Origin: Shimia sp049116215
GTDB lineage: Bacteria; Pseudomonadota; Alphaproteobacteria; Rhodobacterales; Rhodobacteraceae
DNA length: 64,000 nucleotides
Reading direction: 5' to 3'
NCBI RefSeq assembly: GCF_049116215.1
Contig: NZ_JAGDZB010000001.1
Span: 186,001 to 250,000, forward strand
In this document: in pieces, positions 19,577 to 28,139 of the stretch
How the letters are laid out: each line of letters opens with the position of its first letter
How positions within the stretch are numbered: the stretch's first letter is position 1
Position numbers and translations under genes: made by a program
The notes under the pieces: model-generated
Database searches by the model: none
Told to the model about the DNA's origin: nothing
What the model saw: the letters and a program-made list of their open reading frames with translations, nothing else

Positions 19577-20485
19577 ATGGATCGCATCTTACAGATGGAG
19601 GTCTTCGCGGCCATCAATGACACCGGGAGCTTTGTGCAGGCTGCCAACAAGTTGCGCATGTCCCCGCCCGCCGTGACCCGCACCATGAACGCGCTGGAGG
19701 CGCGGCTGGGCGTGCAACTTCTGACCCGCTCCACCCGCCAACTCTCCCTGACCGATGCGGGTAGCAGCTTTCTGGAGGCCACCCGCCGCCTGCTCTCGGA
19801 AATTGACGACGCGGAAAAACAGGCCGTGGGGCAGATGGGCATCGCCCAGGGCCATCTGACCGTATCCTGCTCCATGACCTTCAGCCGCCTGATCGCAGGC
19901 CCTGTGGTGCGGGCCTTTCTGGAGGCCCACCCGCGCATGTCCGTGTCCCTGATCGCCGTGGACCGGGTCACCAATCTTGTGGAGGAAGGCATCGACGTCG
20001 CCATCCGCATCGGCAACCTGCCGGATTCCAACCTGATGGCCAAACGTCTCGGCGACGTGCGCCGTCTGTTTGTTGCCAGCCCGGAATACCTCGCCCGGCG
20101 CGGCACGCCCAATGAACCGGCGGACCTGAAACTGCACGCCATGATTGGCTTCACCGGCATCATGCCCGGCCACGACTGGCACTATAAATCCGGCAACACC
20201 CGCGGCCACTTGCGGCTGGCGCCACGCTTTGAGGTCAACGACGCCACCACCGCCCTCGCCGCCGCCACCGCAGGCGAAGGCATCACCATGGCGCTCTCCT
20301 ATATGGTCGCGGAGCACCTCAAACGCAGCGAGCTTGTACCGATTCTGTTCAGCTACATGCCCCCGCCAGAGGCCGTGCATTTGGTCTACCCACAAAGCAA
20401 ACTGGTCGCCCCCAAAGTCCGCGCTTTTCTGGATTTTGCAAGCGAGCGCCTGAAACAGATGATTCCCGAAGTGGACTTGCTCTGA
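19577..20485 (+). CDS. LysR-family transcriptional regulator
   Basis: 302 residues. The HTH occupies about residues 1-60 (MEVFAAINDTGSFVQAANKLRMSPPAVTRTMNALEARLGVQLLTR), followed by a LysR effector domain of the DmlR/PgrR-like subgroup (VDVAIRIGNLPDSNLMAKRLG; FEVNDATTALAAATAGEGI). It is divergent from the exported alpha/beta hydrolase, the likely target. The effector is unknown. Confidence 0.88.
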   Translation: MDRILQMEVFAAINDTGSFVQAANKLRMSPPAVTRTMNALEARLGVQLLTRSTRQLSLTDAGSSFLEATRRLLSEIDDAEKQAVGQMGIAQGHLTVSCSMTFSRLIAGPVVRAFLEAHPRMSVSLIAVDRVTNLVEEGIDVAIRIGNLPDSNLMAKRLGDVRRLFVASPEYLARRGTPNEPADLKLHAMIGFTGIMPGHDWHYKSGNTRGHLRLAPRFEVNDATTALAAATAGEGITMALSYMVAEHLKRSELVPILFSYMPPPEAVHLVYPQSKLVAPKVRAFLDFASERLKQMIPEVDLL

Positions 20486-20587
20486 CCGTCATCAACCAAG
20501 GTTTCCACAGGCCAAATCACCTGTAAAATAAGGCAGAAACATCAAGTTTGATGTGTTGGATATGTCACTGTTCCGCAAGTAGGAAAG

Positions 20588-20664
20588 TGGCGCTCTGGGG
20601 AGGATTCGAACCCCCGACCCCCTGATTCGTAGTCAGGTACTCTATCCAGCTGAGCTACCAGAGC
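20588..20664 (-). tRNA. tRNA-Arg (ACG anticodon)
   Basis: Read on the minus strand, 77 nt fold as a standard cloverleaf: 7-bp acceptor GCTCTGG/CCAGAGC, D-arm GCTCAGCTGGATAGAGT, anticodon stem CCTGA/TCAGG with loop CTACGAA giving anticodon ACG, T-arm with GTTCGAAT. The discriminator is G and CCA is encoded. ACG is normally deaminated to ICG and reads CGU, CGC and CGA. Confidence 0.95.
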
Positions 20665-20726
20665 GCGTTATGTGGGGCGGTTTAATGTGAACAATCAGGG
20701 GGCGCAAGAGCAAAATCAAAGAAAAA

Positions 20727-22115
20727 TCAGATTACTGCAACTTCACCTTTTGGGAGGCATATTTCAAAGGTGGTTCCGGCCGCGCCGGTCTCTGAAAGAG
20801 TCAGCATTCCGCCGTGTCCGCGCACCAATTCTTGCGAAATCGCCAGCCCCAAACCGGACCCGCCTTTGCGAATCCCCCCCTGGAACGGCTGAAACAGGTG
20901 CTCTTGCGCCTTGGGGGGCAGCCCCGGCCCGGTGTCTGTCACCGTCACCAACCATGAGTCGTCATTTTCGGAGGCGCTCACCGCAATTTCCCCGGGCTGC
21001 CCGCTCGCCACTATCGCCTGTCGGGCATTGCGCACCAGATTGCTCACCACACGATACATCTGCTCCGGATCGGCACGCACCATCATGCCTGCCGGAATAT
21101 CCTCACCAAAGCTGAGATCAAACTCGCCTACCGCCAGCCGCTCAGAGGCAATCACATCCGCCACCATCTCGCTCAACGCAAACCGCGTCAGGGTTGGCGC
21201 AGGCTCCTCCGCCTTGCCAAAGGCCAACGTGCTCTCACATAGGTGCACCGCACGGGTGATCGAGTTCACCAGTTTGGGCGCCAGCCGCCGCACCAGCGGG
21301 TCTTCACTGCTTTCAATGCGGTCGGTGAACAGCTGCGCCGAGGTCAGGATATTGCGCAGATCATGGCTCACCTTGGCCACCGCGCCTCCGAGTTGTGCCA
21401 ACCGTTCCCGCTGCTTGAGCGACGCCGTCAATTCGGTCTGCAACGCCAACAACGCCTCTTCCGCTTCGCGCAACTCCGTCACTCCGGCTTGAGGCTTAAT
21501 CAAACTGCGCGCATCTTCCGGGGCCGCCGCATAGGTCTGCATATAGCCAACCACGCCTTTGATTGGGCGGACAAGAATGGCCCGCACTGCGAGAAATAGC
21601 AAAAACGCTGTGACCACAGAGATCACCGCCGACAGCGCCAAAATGCGCACGCCATAATCAATCATCGACATGCGCAGCCCTTCGGTGTCCATCGTCACCT
21701 CGATCAGCAGCCCGGCGTCCTGCACTGGTGCACCAATCACCCGCACCACGCGGTTCTTGGTCTCCAACAGTTGCATCATCGCATCTTTGATCAGCACACC
21801 CGCCGTGGCACTGCGCATGTCATAGGTCGCGCTAATCGGCTCGGGAATCGGCGAACTCAGGATCAGCTGCCGCATCTCGTCCCGCCGCAGCACCACATTA
21901 TAGACACCGGCATTTTTGAGCAGCTCTTCTTCCAGATCCATGTCGATCATGTCATCAGCCAAAAGCGCCAGCGACGCAATCTGCGCCCGCTCCAGCCGCA
22001 ACAGCAGGTAATCCTCCCGATACCGTGCAATCGACGGCACAAAGATCAGGATTTCCGCGAGCATCACAAAGATGACCGTCAGGATCAGGAACCGACCTGA
22101 GAGCGTGTTAAGCAT
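20727..22115 (-). CDS. Sensor histidine kinase
   Basis: 462 residues. Two membrane segments (about 8-28 and 155-180) enclose a periplasmic sensor region; a HAMP-like linker follows. The H-box AKVSHDLRNILTS gives His251; then N-box NLVRNARQAI, G1 DTGPGL and G2 GGSGLGLAI. The HDLRN form of the H-box differs from the common HELRTP form. It is the last gene in a minus-strand run with the flavoprotein and TVP38-like gene; the gap is 18 bases. No response regulator gene lies nearby, so the partner is encoded elsewhere or shared. Confidence 0.9.
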   Translation of the reverse strand: MLNTLSGRFLILTVIFVMLAEILIFVPSIARYREDYLLLRLERAQIASLALLADDMIDMDLEEELLKNAGVYNVVLRRDEMRQLILSSPIPEPISATYDMRSATAGVLIKDAMMQLLETKNRVVRVIGAPVQDAGLLIEVTMDTEGLRMSMIDYGVRILALSAVISVVTAFLLFLAVRAILVRPIKGVVGYMQTYAAAPEDARSLIKPQAGVTELREAEEALLALQTELTASLKQRERLAQLGGAVAKVSHDLRNILTSAQLFTDRIESSEDPLVRRLAPKLVNSITRAVHLCESTLAFGKAEEPAPTLTRFALSEMVADVIASERLAVGEFDLSFGEDIPAGMMVRADPEQMYRVVSNLVRNARQAIVASGQPGEIAVSASENDDSWLVTVTDTGPGLPPKAQEHLFQPFQGGIRKGGSGLGLAISQELVRGHGGMLTLSETGAAGTTFEICLPKGEVAVI

Positions 22116-22133
22116 AGTTCGCGACCGTTCTGG

Positions 22134-23552
22134 TTACGGCAGCCAGCGTTGCACCAAGCCAACCACCCGTTTCACCTTAGGATTATCAAACAGTTGGGGA
22201 GAGAAATAGGCCCCTGCAACCCGCTTGTTGATTTCGCCCACCGTTGGGTACGGTGAAACCATGCCCGCCACCGCGCTCATCTTTAATTTGTTGGCAATCA
22301 CCAGCGACCACAGATTCACAAGTTCTCCCGCCTGCGGCCCGACAATCGACACCCCCACGGGACGCCCCTTAACCACCATAGCCTTGATCAGCCCATAGGC
22401 ATTGCGCTCGGCAATCAGCCGGTCGTTGTGATGGCTCTCAAACCGCGTCACGGTCAGCTTGTCGCCGTATTTGATCTGCGCCTCCAGTTCCGTCAGCCCG
22501 ACTTGCGCCAACTCTGGATCGGTATAGGTCGCATAAGGAATGTGATCCGTGCGCGCCTTGGCTGGCAGGCCAAACAACATCGAGCGGATGATCACCCCAG
22601 CCTGATAGCCCGCCACATGGGTGAACTGCGCCCCACCTGCAACGTCGCCAATCGCATAGACCTTCTTGTTGCTGGTCTTCAGCGAGGCATCCACCGAAAT
22701 CCCGGTCTTGTGGGTTTCAATCCCAGCCGCCTCCAGATTGAGCCTTTCCATATTGGCCTTGCGCCCCACTGCCACCAAAAGCTGCGAACCACTAAAGCTG
22801 CGTCCATCCTGCGCCTCAACGGTGATCACACCATCTTTCTGCGTCACCGCCTTTGCCATGGCGTCTTCGGCAATCTCCACGCCTTCCCCGCGCAGCCGCT
22901 CTAGAACAATCGCGGCCATCTCCGGGTCGTCCCGCCCCAACGCCTTGGCGCCTTCGATCACCGTGACCTTGATGCCCAGCCGCACATGCGCCTGCGCCAT
23001 CTCCATCCCAATGGGACCGCCGCCAATGATCAACAGATGCTCCGGCGTCTCTGTCAGCTCAAACAACGTCTCATTGGTCAGGTACTCCACCTGATCCAAC
23101 CCGGGTATCGGCGGCACCAGCGGACTGGACCCTGTGGCAATCACCACACGCCGTGCCGTGATCTGATAATCCCCAGCCTGCACCACATTTGGGCTGATGA
23201 AATGTCCGTATTCTTGGATCACCCGCACGCCAAAGCCTTCAAACCGCTCCACACTGTCCATCGGTTCGATCTGCGATATCACATCCGCCACATGCGCCTT
23301 GGCCGCGGCATAATCCACCTGCGGCACCTGATCGGACACGCCAAACGCTTGGCCCTTGGTTTGCTGATGCGCCATCTTAGCGCTCGCCAACAACGCTTTG
23401 CTGGGCACGCAACCAAAGTTCAGGCAATCGCCACCCATTTTATGGCCTTCCAGCAGCACGACGCTGGCACCCATCTGACTTGCTCCAGCCGCCACAGACA
23501 ACCCACCAGAGCCAGCCCCGATGACCAGCACATCCGTCTTGATCTGTTCCAT
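22134..23552 (-). CDS. FAD-dependent pyridine nucleotide-disulfide oxidoreductase (MerA/Lpd-like)
   Basis: 472 residues. N-terminal FAD-binding GAGSGGLSVAAGA, redox-active disulfide GGDCLNFGCVPSKAL (CxxxxC), NAD(P)-binding GGGPIGMEMA, and AIGDVAGGAQFTHVAGYQAG before the dimerisation domain. The terminal HxxxxE pair of lipoamide dehydrogenase is replaced (MVSPYPTVGE), placing it in the mercuric reductase-like group of unknown substrate. No N-terminal HMA domain and no C-terminal Cys pair for Hg2+ are present, so mercury reduction is not supported. It starts three bases after the TVP38-like gene; the same pairing occurs in many bacteria and cyanobacteria. Confidence 0.88.
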   Translation of the reverse strand: MEQIKTDVLVIGAGSGGLSVAAGASQMGASVVLLEGHKMGGDCLNFGCVPSKALLASAKMAHQQTKGQAFGVSDQVPQVDYAAAKAHVADVISQIEPMDSVERFEGFGVRVIQEYGHFISPNVVQAGDYQITARRVVIATGSSPLVPPIPGLDQVEYLTNETLFELTETPEHLLIIGGGPIGMEMAQAHVRLGIKVTVIEGAKALGRDDPEMAAIVLERLRGEGVEIAEDAMAKAVTQKDGVITVEAQDGRSFSGSQLLVAVGRKANMERLNLEAAGIETHKTGISVDASLKTSNKKVYAIGDVAGGAQFTHVAGYQAGVIIRSMLFGLPAKARTDHIPYATYTDPELAQVGLTELEAQIKYGDKLTVTRFESHHNDRLIAERNAYGLIKAMVVKGRPVGVSIVGPQAGELVNLWSLVIANKLKMSAVAGMVSPYPTVGEINKRVAGAYFSPQLFDNPKVKRVVGLVQRWLP

Positions 23553-23555
23553 GAT

Positions 23556-24296
23556 TTACAGCGCCTCTTTGCCGCGAATGAGTTTGAGCACAACCGGCAG
23601 GAACGCCAGCGCCGCCAGGCCAAGGATCGGCAACAAAACATGTGGCTCAAAGATTATGCCCAAGTCTGGCGTCTCGCCACGGGCAAACACTTCGCCTAAC
23701 CCTGCGCCAACGGAAGTATAGACCAACCCACCGGGAATGATGCCAATAAAGGTGGACACCACGTACCGCCACAGCGACACGCCCACCAACGCCGGGATCA
23801 GATTGGCCACAAAGAACGGCACCAAAGGCACAAGACGGATGATGAACAGCATCGACCACTGGTTCTCATCAATCCCGTCTTTGATGGCTTTAATCTTGCC
23901 CTCACCCGCATCCATCTTGGCGGCCAACCGGTCACCAAGCCCCCAGCGGGCAGCCAGGAACACCACCGTTGCGCCAATCGTCGCCGCCCCGACGTTGAAC
24001 AACACGCCTGGAAACGTGCCAAACAAAAAACCGCCGGTCAGCGTTGCAATGGTGGCACCTGGCAACGAAAACCCAGCGATCACCACGTAAATCGCCATGA
24101 ACACCACAACTGCCAACGCGTAATGCGCATCACGATAGGCAATCAGCACCTCGCGATTGTCGCGCAGCGCTTCAAAACTCAAATAATCTCCCAGCGCATA
24201 AGCGCCGAGCACAGCGCCCGCAACAAGCGCAGCCAATGGCACCATACGCGCCCATTTGGATTTGGTTTCTTGAGGTGTTTCGGTCACGTCAGACAT
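23556..24296 (-). CDS. TVP38/TMEM64 (DedA-superfamily) inner-membrane protein
   Basis: About 246 residues from ATG 24296; the frame extends to 24362, but the shorter start removes a basic, non-hydrophobic leader. There are five or six membrane segments and the family core GATIATLTGGFLFGTFPGVLFNVGAATIGA, followed by RLVPLVPFFVANLIPALVGV. Members of the VTT/SNARE-associated group are linked to lipid scrambling or membrane homeostasis; the exact role here is unknown. It is first in an operon with a MerA-like flavoprotein and a histidine kinase. Confidence 0.88.
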   Translation of the reverse strand: MSDVTETPQETKSKWARMVPLAALVAGAVLGAYALGDYLSFEALRDNREVLIAYRDAHYALAVVVFMAIYVVIAGFSLPGATIATLTGGFLFGTFPGVLFNVGAATIGATVVFLAARWGLGDRLAAKMDAGEGKIKAIKDGIDENQWSMLFIIRLVPLVPFFVANLIPALVGVSLWRYVVSTFIGIIPGGLVYTSVGAGLGEVFARGETPDLGIIFEPHVLLPILGLAALAFLPVVLKLIRGKEAL

Positions 24297-24705
24297 CTTT
24301 GATCCGTTTCTTGGTCTCTTTTCAACATGGCTGACAGACCGGCAAAACAACAGAGACCTCACGGGCGCTTGATCGCACCCCGCTGTTTCGTGAGCGATTC
24401 TTGGTTAACCGTAACAATGGGATAAGAGACCTGTAATATTGCAGCTTGTAAGGCACTCAAAAAGCCGTCGATTGTTTCAGGCGCCCCCCTTTTTGAAGGC
24501 CTCAAACCAGGTAAAAATCCCCCTTATAAAAGGAAGCCACGCCTCAATCGCATTCTTTCCGTGCCAGCCCTTGCCTTTTTACCAAGAATCCAGCATCTGA
24601 CGTTTGACTTATTCGGCAGGCAGGTCTAAAGACCGGTCTTCGAATAGATAGGCTTCGCGAATCTCGCGCCGGGGCCCGCTGAAACAACATGACGGAGACG
24701 GAGCG
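24297..24705. other. Intergenic region with the rpmH promoter
   Basis: This gap of about 400 bases separates the divergent TVP38-like and rpmH genes and must hold promoters for both. It is AT-richer than its surroundings, with a TTATAAAA-like stretch near 24526. No RNA gene, repeat or convincing ORF was found; frames across it are shadows of rpmH/rnpA on the other strand. Confidence 0.45.
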
Positions 24706-24840
24706 ATGAAACGCACCTACCAACCTTCGAACCTGGTTCGTAAACGCCGCCACGGTTTCCGTGCGCGCATGGCCACCAAAGCTGGCCGCAAGATCCTGAA
24801 CGCACGCCGCGCACGCGGTCGTAAGTCGCTGAGCGCATAA
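24706..24840 (+). CDS. rpmH: 50S ribosomal protein L34
   Basis: 44 residues, [20 protein letters not shown] then a basic tail ending GRKSLSA: a complete, full-length L34. A GGAGACGGAGCG Shine-Dalgarno region lies directly upstream of ATG 24706. It is a structural protein of the large ribosomal subunit, followed 21 bases later by rnpA, the conserved bacterial order. Confidence 0.97.
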
Positions 24841-24861
24841 GCTCACCGACCGTTTGACGGA

Positions 24862-25308
24862 ATGACACCGCCGGAGACCCCCACGGATGGCACAGCCACC
24901 AACGGGACATCGTCTCCGGCGGTTTCCGTTTGTCTGGACGGCAAAACAGACGGCGCGCTGCCCGTCCTGAAAAAACGCAGTGAGTTTCTCGCCGCCTCCC
25001 GTGCCCGCAAACAGGGCACCAAGGCGATGATGATCCAGGCCCGCAAACGCCGCGACGACGAGACAGTTGATCCATCGCTTGTGCGCGTGGGCTTCACCTG
25101 TTCCAAAAAAGTTGGCAATGCCGTCGCCCGCAACCGCGCCAAACGCCGGATGCGCGAAGTGGCCCGCGCGATTCTCCCGGCCTTTGGAAAACCCGGCTGG
25201 GACTACGTTTTGATCGGCCGAAAAAACGAAACCGACGCGCGCAATTTCAAAACCCTCCAAGGCGATCTCAAATGGGCGTTGCGCAAATTGCACACGCCGC
25301 GCAAGTAA
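24862..25308 (+). CDS. rnpA: Ribonuclease P protein component
   Basis: 148 residues. After a non-conserved, polar N-terminal extension of about 37 residues comes the RnpA core: LKKRSEFLAASRARKQG, VRVGFTCSKKVGNAVARNRAKRRMREVAR (the RNR basic helix that binds the RNA subunit) and WDYVLIGR. It assists the catalytic RNA in 5' maturation of tRNAs. It follows rpmH as usual, but yidD and yidC, which normally come next, are not found. Confidence 0.95.
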   Translation: MTPPETPTDGTATNGTSSPAVSVCLDGKTDGALPVLKKRSEFLAASRARKQGTKAMMIQARKRRDDETVDPSLVRVGFTCSKKVGNAVARNRAKRRMREVARAILPAFGKPGWDYVLIGRKNETDARNFKTLQGDLKWALRKLHTPRK

Positions 25309-25461
25309 CCCTTTGGCCGCTAAAAGCTTTCCCAAAACTACAGACAGATTGCCTAAAATCTAAGGCACTCTGTGTCTTTACCATTTGTATACGAATTTTA
25401 TATCCCTGCTATCGAATGTGTTTCGGGGTGAAACCGTTTGTAATTGGTATGGAGTGAAGCA

Positions 25462-25782
25462 ATGAGAGAGACAGTGGTGGTCTCCTTCTCAACAGATGAG
25501 CGTGACGCTGATCACGTCGCCAGCGCCTTAAAAACGCTCGCCGCGCGCGCCTGTAATCTGCACGGCTGCATCAGCTACGCCGCCACAACTCTCGAGGACT
25601 CCCCGTCTGAGTTTCACATCCGGCAAAAATGGGAAAATGCCACCGCGTGGCAAGCTTACCTCAACTCAGACGCCCATTTTGAGTTTCAAACAACTGTGTT
25701 TGGTATGCTGTCGGAGCTGACCGTTGCCAAACAAGCCCCCCTGCGGCCACGTCGCACAACCTGTCTGGCTCTGGCGAGTTAA
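25462..25782 (+). CDS. Small ABM-domain (antibiotic biosynthesis monooxygenase-like) protein
   Basis: 106 residues from ATG 25462, chosen because a GGAGTGAAG Shine-Dalgarno ends just before it (the frame extends to 25444). The sequence has the dimeric alpha/beta-barrel layout of ABM/quinol monooxygenases: a first strand TVVVSFSTDE, helix, C-x-x-C-x-GCISYAATTLEDSPSEFHIRQKWENATAWQAYLNSDAHFEF. The WENATAWQAYLNSDAHF block is characteristic. Possible cofactor-free quinone or polyketide-type oxidation; substrate unknown. A related gene follows. Confidence 0.72.
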   Translation: MRETVVVSFSTDERDADHVASALKTLAARACNLHGCISYAATTLEDSPSEFHIRQKWENATAWQAYLNSDAHFEFQTTVFGMLSELTVAKQAPLRPRRTTCLALAS

Positions 25783-25919
25783 GCACCTCAAAACGACCGT
25801 GCCTCACTTTCCCGCCGCTTTCAGGCCGGAGTGCCATATTCTTTCATTGTTAAGTAAACTTTTGCGGCGCAGGCTTAGCCCATTACCGCTGACTGCAAGG
25901 AATCGGCAAAGGCTTTCAG

Positions 25920-26240
25920 ATGACCGTCACCATTATGGCGTCCTTTTACCTCGGCTCTCCCAACCGCACCCGCGTGCGGGAGGGCTTGTTGCAACTTGCG
26001 CGAAGGGTGCTCAACGAACAAAACTGCCTGCGCTTTGACATCCACACCGGCACCGACGATCCCGGCCAGTTCATCCTCTTTCACCGCTGGGAGAGCCGCC
26101 GCGACTGGCAACTCTTCCTCAACAGCGATGCCTTGCACGCCTTTCAAGACCTGTTTGAGGACGGCGTCACCGATCTGGTGATCAAAGAACTCACCCCGCA
26201 TTTTGTGCCCACCGCCGCGTCCTCTGTGCACGCCCGTTAA
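25920..26240 (+). CDS. Small ABM-domain protein, second copy
   Basis: 106 residues, related to the preceding gene: MTVTIMASFYLGSPNRTRVREGLLQLARRV, then CLRFDIHTGTDDPGQFILFHRWESRRDWQLFLNSDALHAFQDL. The (W/F)E-x-R-x-x-W-x-x-(Y/F)-L-N-S-D-A block is shared, so the two are probably an old tandem duplication that has diverged. The putative dimeric barrel has no cofactor motif. Function unknown. Confidence 0.7.
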   Translation: MTVTIMASFYLGSPNRTRVREGLLQLARRVLNEQNCLRFDIHTGTDDPGQFILFHRWESRRDWQLFLNSDALHAFQDLFEDGVTDLVIKELTPHFVPTAASSVHAR

Positions 26241-26264
26241 CACATCGCTGTTAACAAACAGCCC

Positions 26265-26304
26265 CACCTCCGCGAAACAGCCGTGATACTGACGCAATAC
26301 CGAC
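26265..26304. promoter_or_regulatory. Triple 11-bp direct-repeat box, copy 1
   Basis: Within the gap before argB lie three adjacent 11-mers: GCGAAACAGCC, GTGATACTGAC and GCAATACCGAC, preceded by CACCTCC. A near-identical 40-bp element (about 90% matched) recurs at 63445-63484. Eleven-base direct repeats are typical of OmpR/PhoB-type response-regulator sites. The cognate regulator is unknown. It lies about 115 bases upstream of the argB start. Confidence 0.5.
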
Positions 26305-26419
26305 ATTCCAAATCGGGTTAATTTTGATCTTTTTTACCAAATCGGCGCTTCATTCCTCCACTACGCCTTGGCACTCCTCTTAAGAGCGGTTAACACGCTC
26401 TGACAAAGAGGCCAGCAAG

Positions 26420-27283
26420 ATGAAGACACAAGAAATGAATCGCGATTGGATCGCCACCGCCCGCACCTTGTCCCAAGCCCTGCCATATCTGCAGCGCTAC
26501 ACCGGTGCGACCGTGGTTATTAAGCTTGGCGGACATGCCATGGGCTCGGACGAAGCCATGGATGATTTTGCCCGTGACGTGGTGCTGATGCGCCAGGTGG
26601 GCATCAATCCGGTGATTGTGCATGGCGGCGGTCCGATGATCAACGCGATGCTGGAACGTCTTGAAATCAAATCGGATTTTGTGAACGGCAAACGTGTCAC
26701 CGACGCTGCCACTGTCGAAGTGGTGGAGATGGTTTTGTCCGGTGTGGTCAACAAACGCATTGTTCAAGCCATCAACCGTCAGGGTGGCAAGGCGGTTGGC
26801 TTGTCCGGCAAAGATGCCAACCTGATTGTCTGCGATCAAACCAACCCTGACCTCGGATTTGTCGGCACCCCTGCGGACATGAACCCGGCGATTCTGCATG
26901 AACTCTTTGCCAACGACACCATCCCGGTAATTGCTCCGCTTGGTGCTGGTCGAAATGGCGAAACCTTCAACATCAACGGCGACACCGCCGCCGGAGCCAT
27001 TGCTGGCGCGCTTGAGGCGGACCGCCTCCTCCTGCTGACCGATGTGCCCGGTGTGAAGAACGGTGAAGGCGAGGTTCTGACCGAGCTAAAAGCCCAACAA
27101 ATCCGAGACCTTACCGAAGAGGGCGTGATTGCGGGTGGGATGATTCCCAAGACAGAAACCGCGCTCGCCGCCATTGAAAACGGCGTCCGCGCTGTGGTCA
27201 TTCTGGACGGCCGCGCGCCCAATGCCTGCCTGTTAGAACTCTTCACCGAACATGGTGCAGGGTCGTTGATCCGGGCGGACTAA
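26420..27283 (+). CDS. argB: Acetylglutamate kinase
   Basis: 287 residues. The amino-acid-kinase motifs are complete: VVIKLGGHAMG, IVHGGGPMINAMLERL, GLSGKDANL, FNINGDTAAGAIAGAL and GGMIPKTETAL. It phosphorylates N-acetylglutamate in the second step of arginine biosynthesis and is usually feedback-regulated by arginine when an N-terminal helix is present, as here (residues 1-25). It stands alone, about 180 bases after an ABM gene. Confidence 0.95.
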   Translation: MKTQEMNRDWIATARTLSQALPYLQRYTGATVVIKLGGHAMGSDEAMDDFARDVVLMRQVGINPVIVHGGGPMINAMLERLEIKSDFVNGKRVTDAATVEVVEMVLSGVVNKRIVQAINRQGGKAVGLSGKDANLIVCDQTNPDLGFVGTPADMNPAILHELFANDTIPVIAPLGAGRNGETFNINGDTAAGAIAGALEADRLLLLTDVPGVKNGEGEVLTELKAQQIRDLTEEGVIAGGMIPKTETALAAIENGVRAVVILDGRAPNACLLELFTEHGAGSLIRAD

Positions 27284-27344
27284 CGCCTTTTCATATTCTG
27301 AAAAACAAATACATTGAGAGGCCATCAGCAAGGATGTCCTCTCA

Positions 27345-28139
27345 ATGCAACACGAACTCCTGATCCGTCTCGGCGTTTTTTTCGGACTCTTCGTCGTGCT
27401 TGCCGGAATCGAAACTTTGGCCCCGCGCCGCCGACTCAACTGGTCAAAATCCAGCCGATGGCTGACCAACTGGGGGCTGTCTATCCTCAATACGCTCACT
27501 CTACGTGCACTGGCCATCGCCTTGCCATTGCTGGCCGTGGGCGCAGCCTCCGACGCCCAATCCAACGGCTGGGGTCTGTTCAACATCCTCGGTCTCCCCA
27601 TCGCGATCGAGTTCGTCCTGGCAATTCTGATCCTAGATTTTGCCATTTGGTTGCAACACCTTATCACCCACAAGATCCCACTTCTGTGGCGGCTGCATCG
27701 TGTGCACCACGCTGATCCTGACTTTGATATCACCACGGCCATCCGCTTTCACCCAGTGGAAATTGCCCTGTCGATGGGCCTGAAAATCACCCTGATCTAC
27801 CTGCTTGGCCCCGCCGCCATTGCTGTGCTGGTGTTTGAAATCCTGCTAAACGGCACCGCGCTGTTCAACCACGCAAACATCCGCCTGCCCGCCAAAATCG
27901 ACCATCTGATCCGGCTTGTTTTGGTCACGCCGGACATGCATCGTGTGCATCATTCGGTGCATCGGGACGAGCACGACAGCAACTATGGCTTTGCCTTGTC
28001 GATCTGGGACCGTGCGCTGGGAACCTATATCGCGCAACCCCGTGCAGGACATGATAAGATGACCATCGGACTAGAGTGGCAGGACACCCGGCCCACCAAG
28101 ATTTACTGGAGTCTGCGCCTCCCGTTCCGCGCCAAATGA
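27345..28139 (+). CDS. Sterol desaturase/fatty acid hydroxylase family protein
   Basis: 264 residues. Four or more hydrophobic segments surround the histidine clusters of membrane di-iron hydroxylases: LQHLITHKIPLLWRLHRVHHAD, FHPVE and HRVHHSVHRDEHDSNYG. Members hydroxylate or desaturate lipids such as sterols, fatty acids or carotenoids; the substrate here is unknown. Its stop overlaps the next start (ATGA), tying it to an Fe-S protein gene that could supply electrons. Confidence 0.87.
   Translation: MQHELLIRLGVFFGLFVVLAGIETLAPRRRLNWSKSSRWLTNWGLSILNTLTLRALAIALPLLAVGAASDAQSNGWGLFNILGLPIAIEFVLAILILDFAIWLQHLITHKIPLLWRLHRVHHADPDFDITTAIRFHPVEIALSMGLKITLIYLLGPAAIAVLVFEILLNGTALFNHANIRLPAKIDHLIRLVLVTPDMHRVHHSVHRDEHDSNYGFALSIWDRALGTYIAQPRAGHDKMTIGLEWQDTRPTKIYWSLRLPFRAK

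Noticed and set aside
22134..23552. Mercuric reductase identity for the flavoprotein
   Set aside because: It lacks the HMA domain and terminal vicinal Cys pair needed for mercury and has no mer neighbours.
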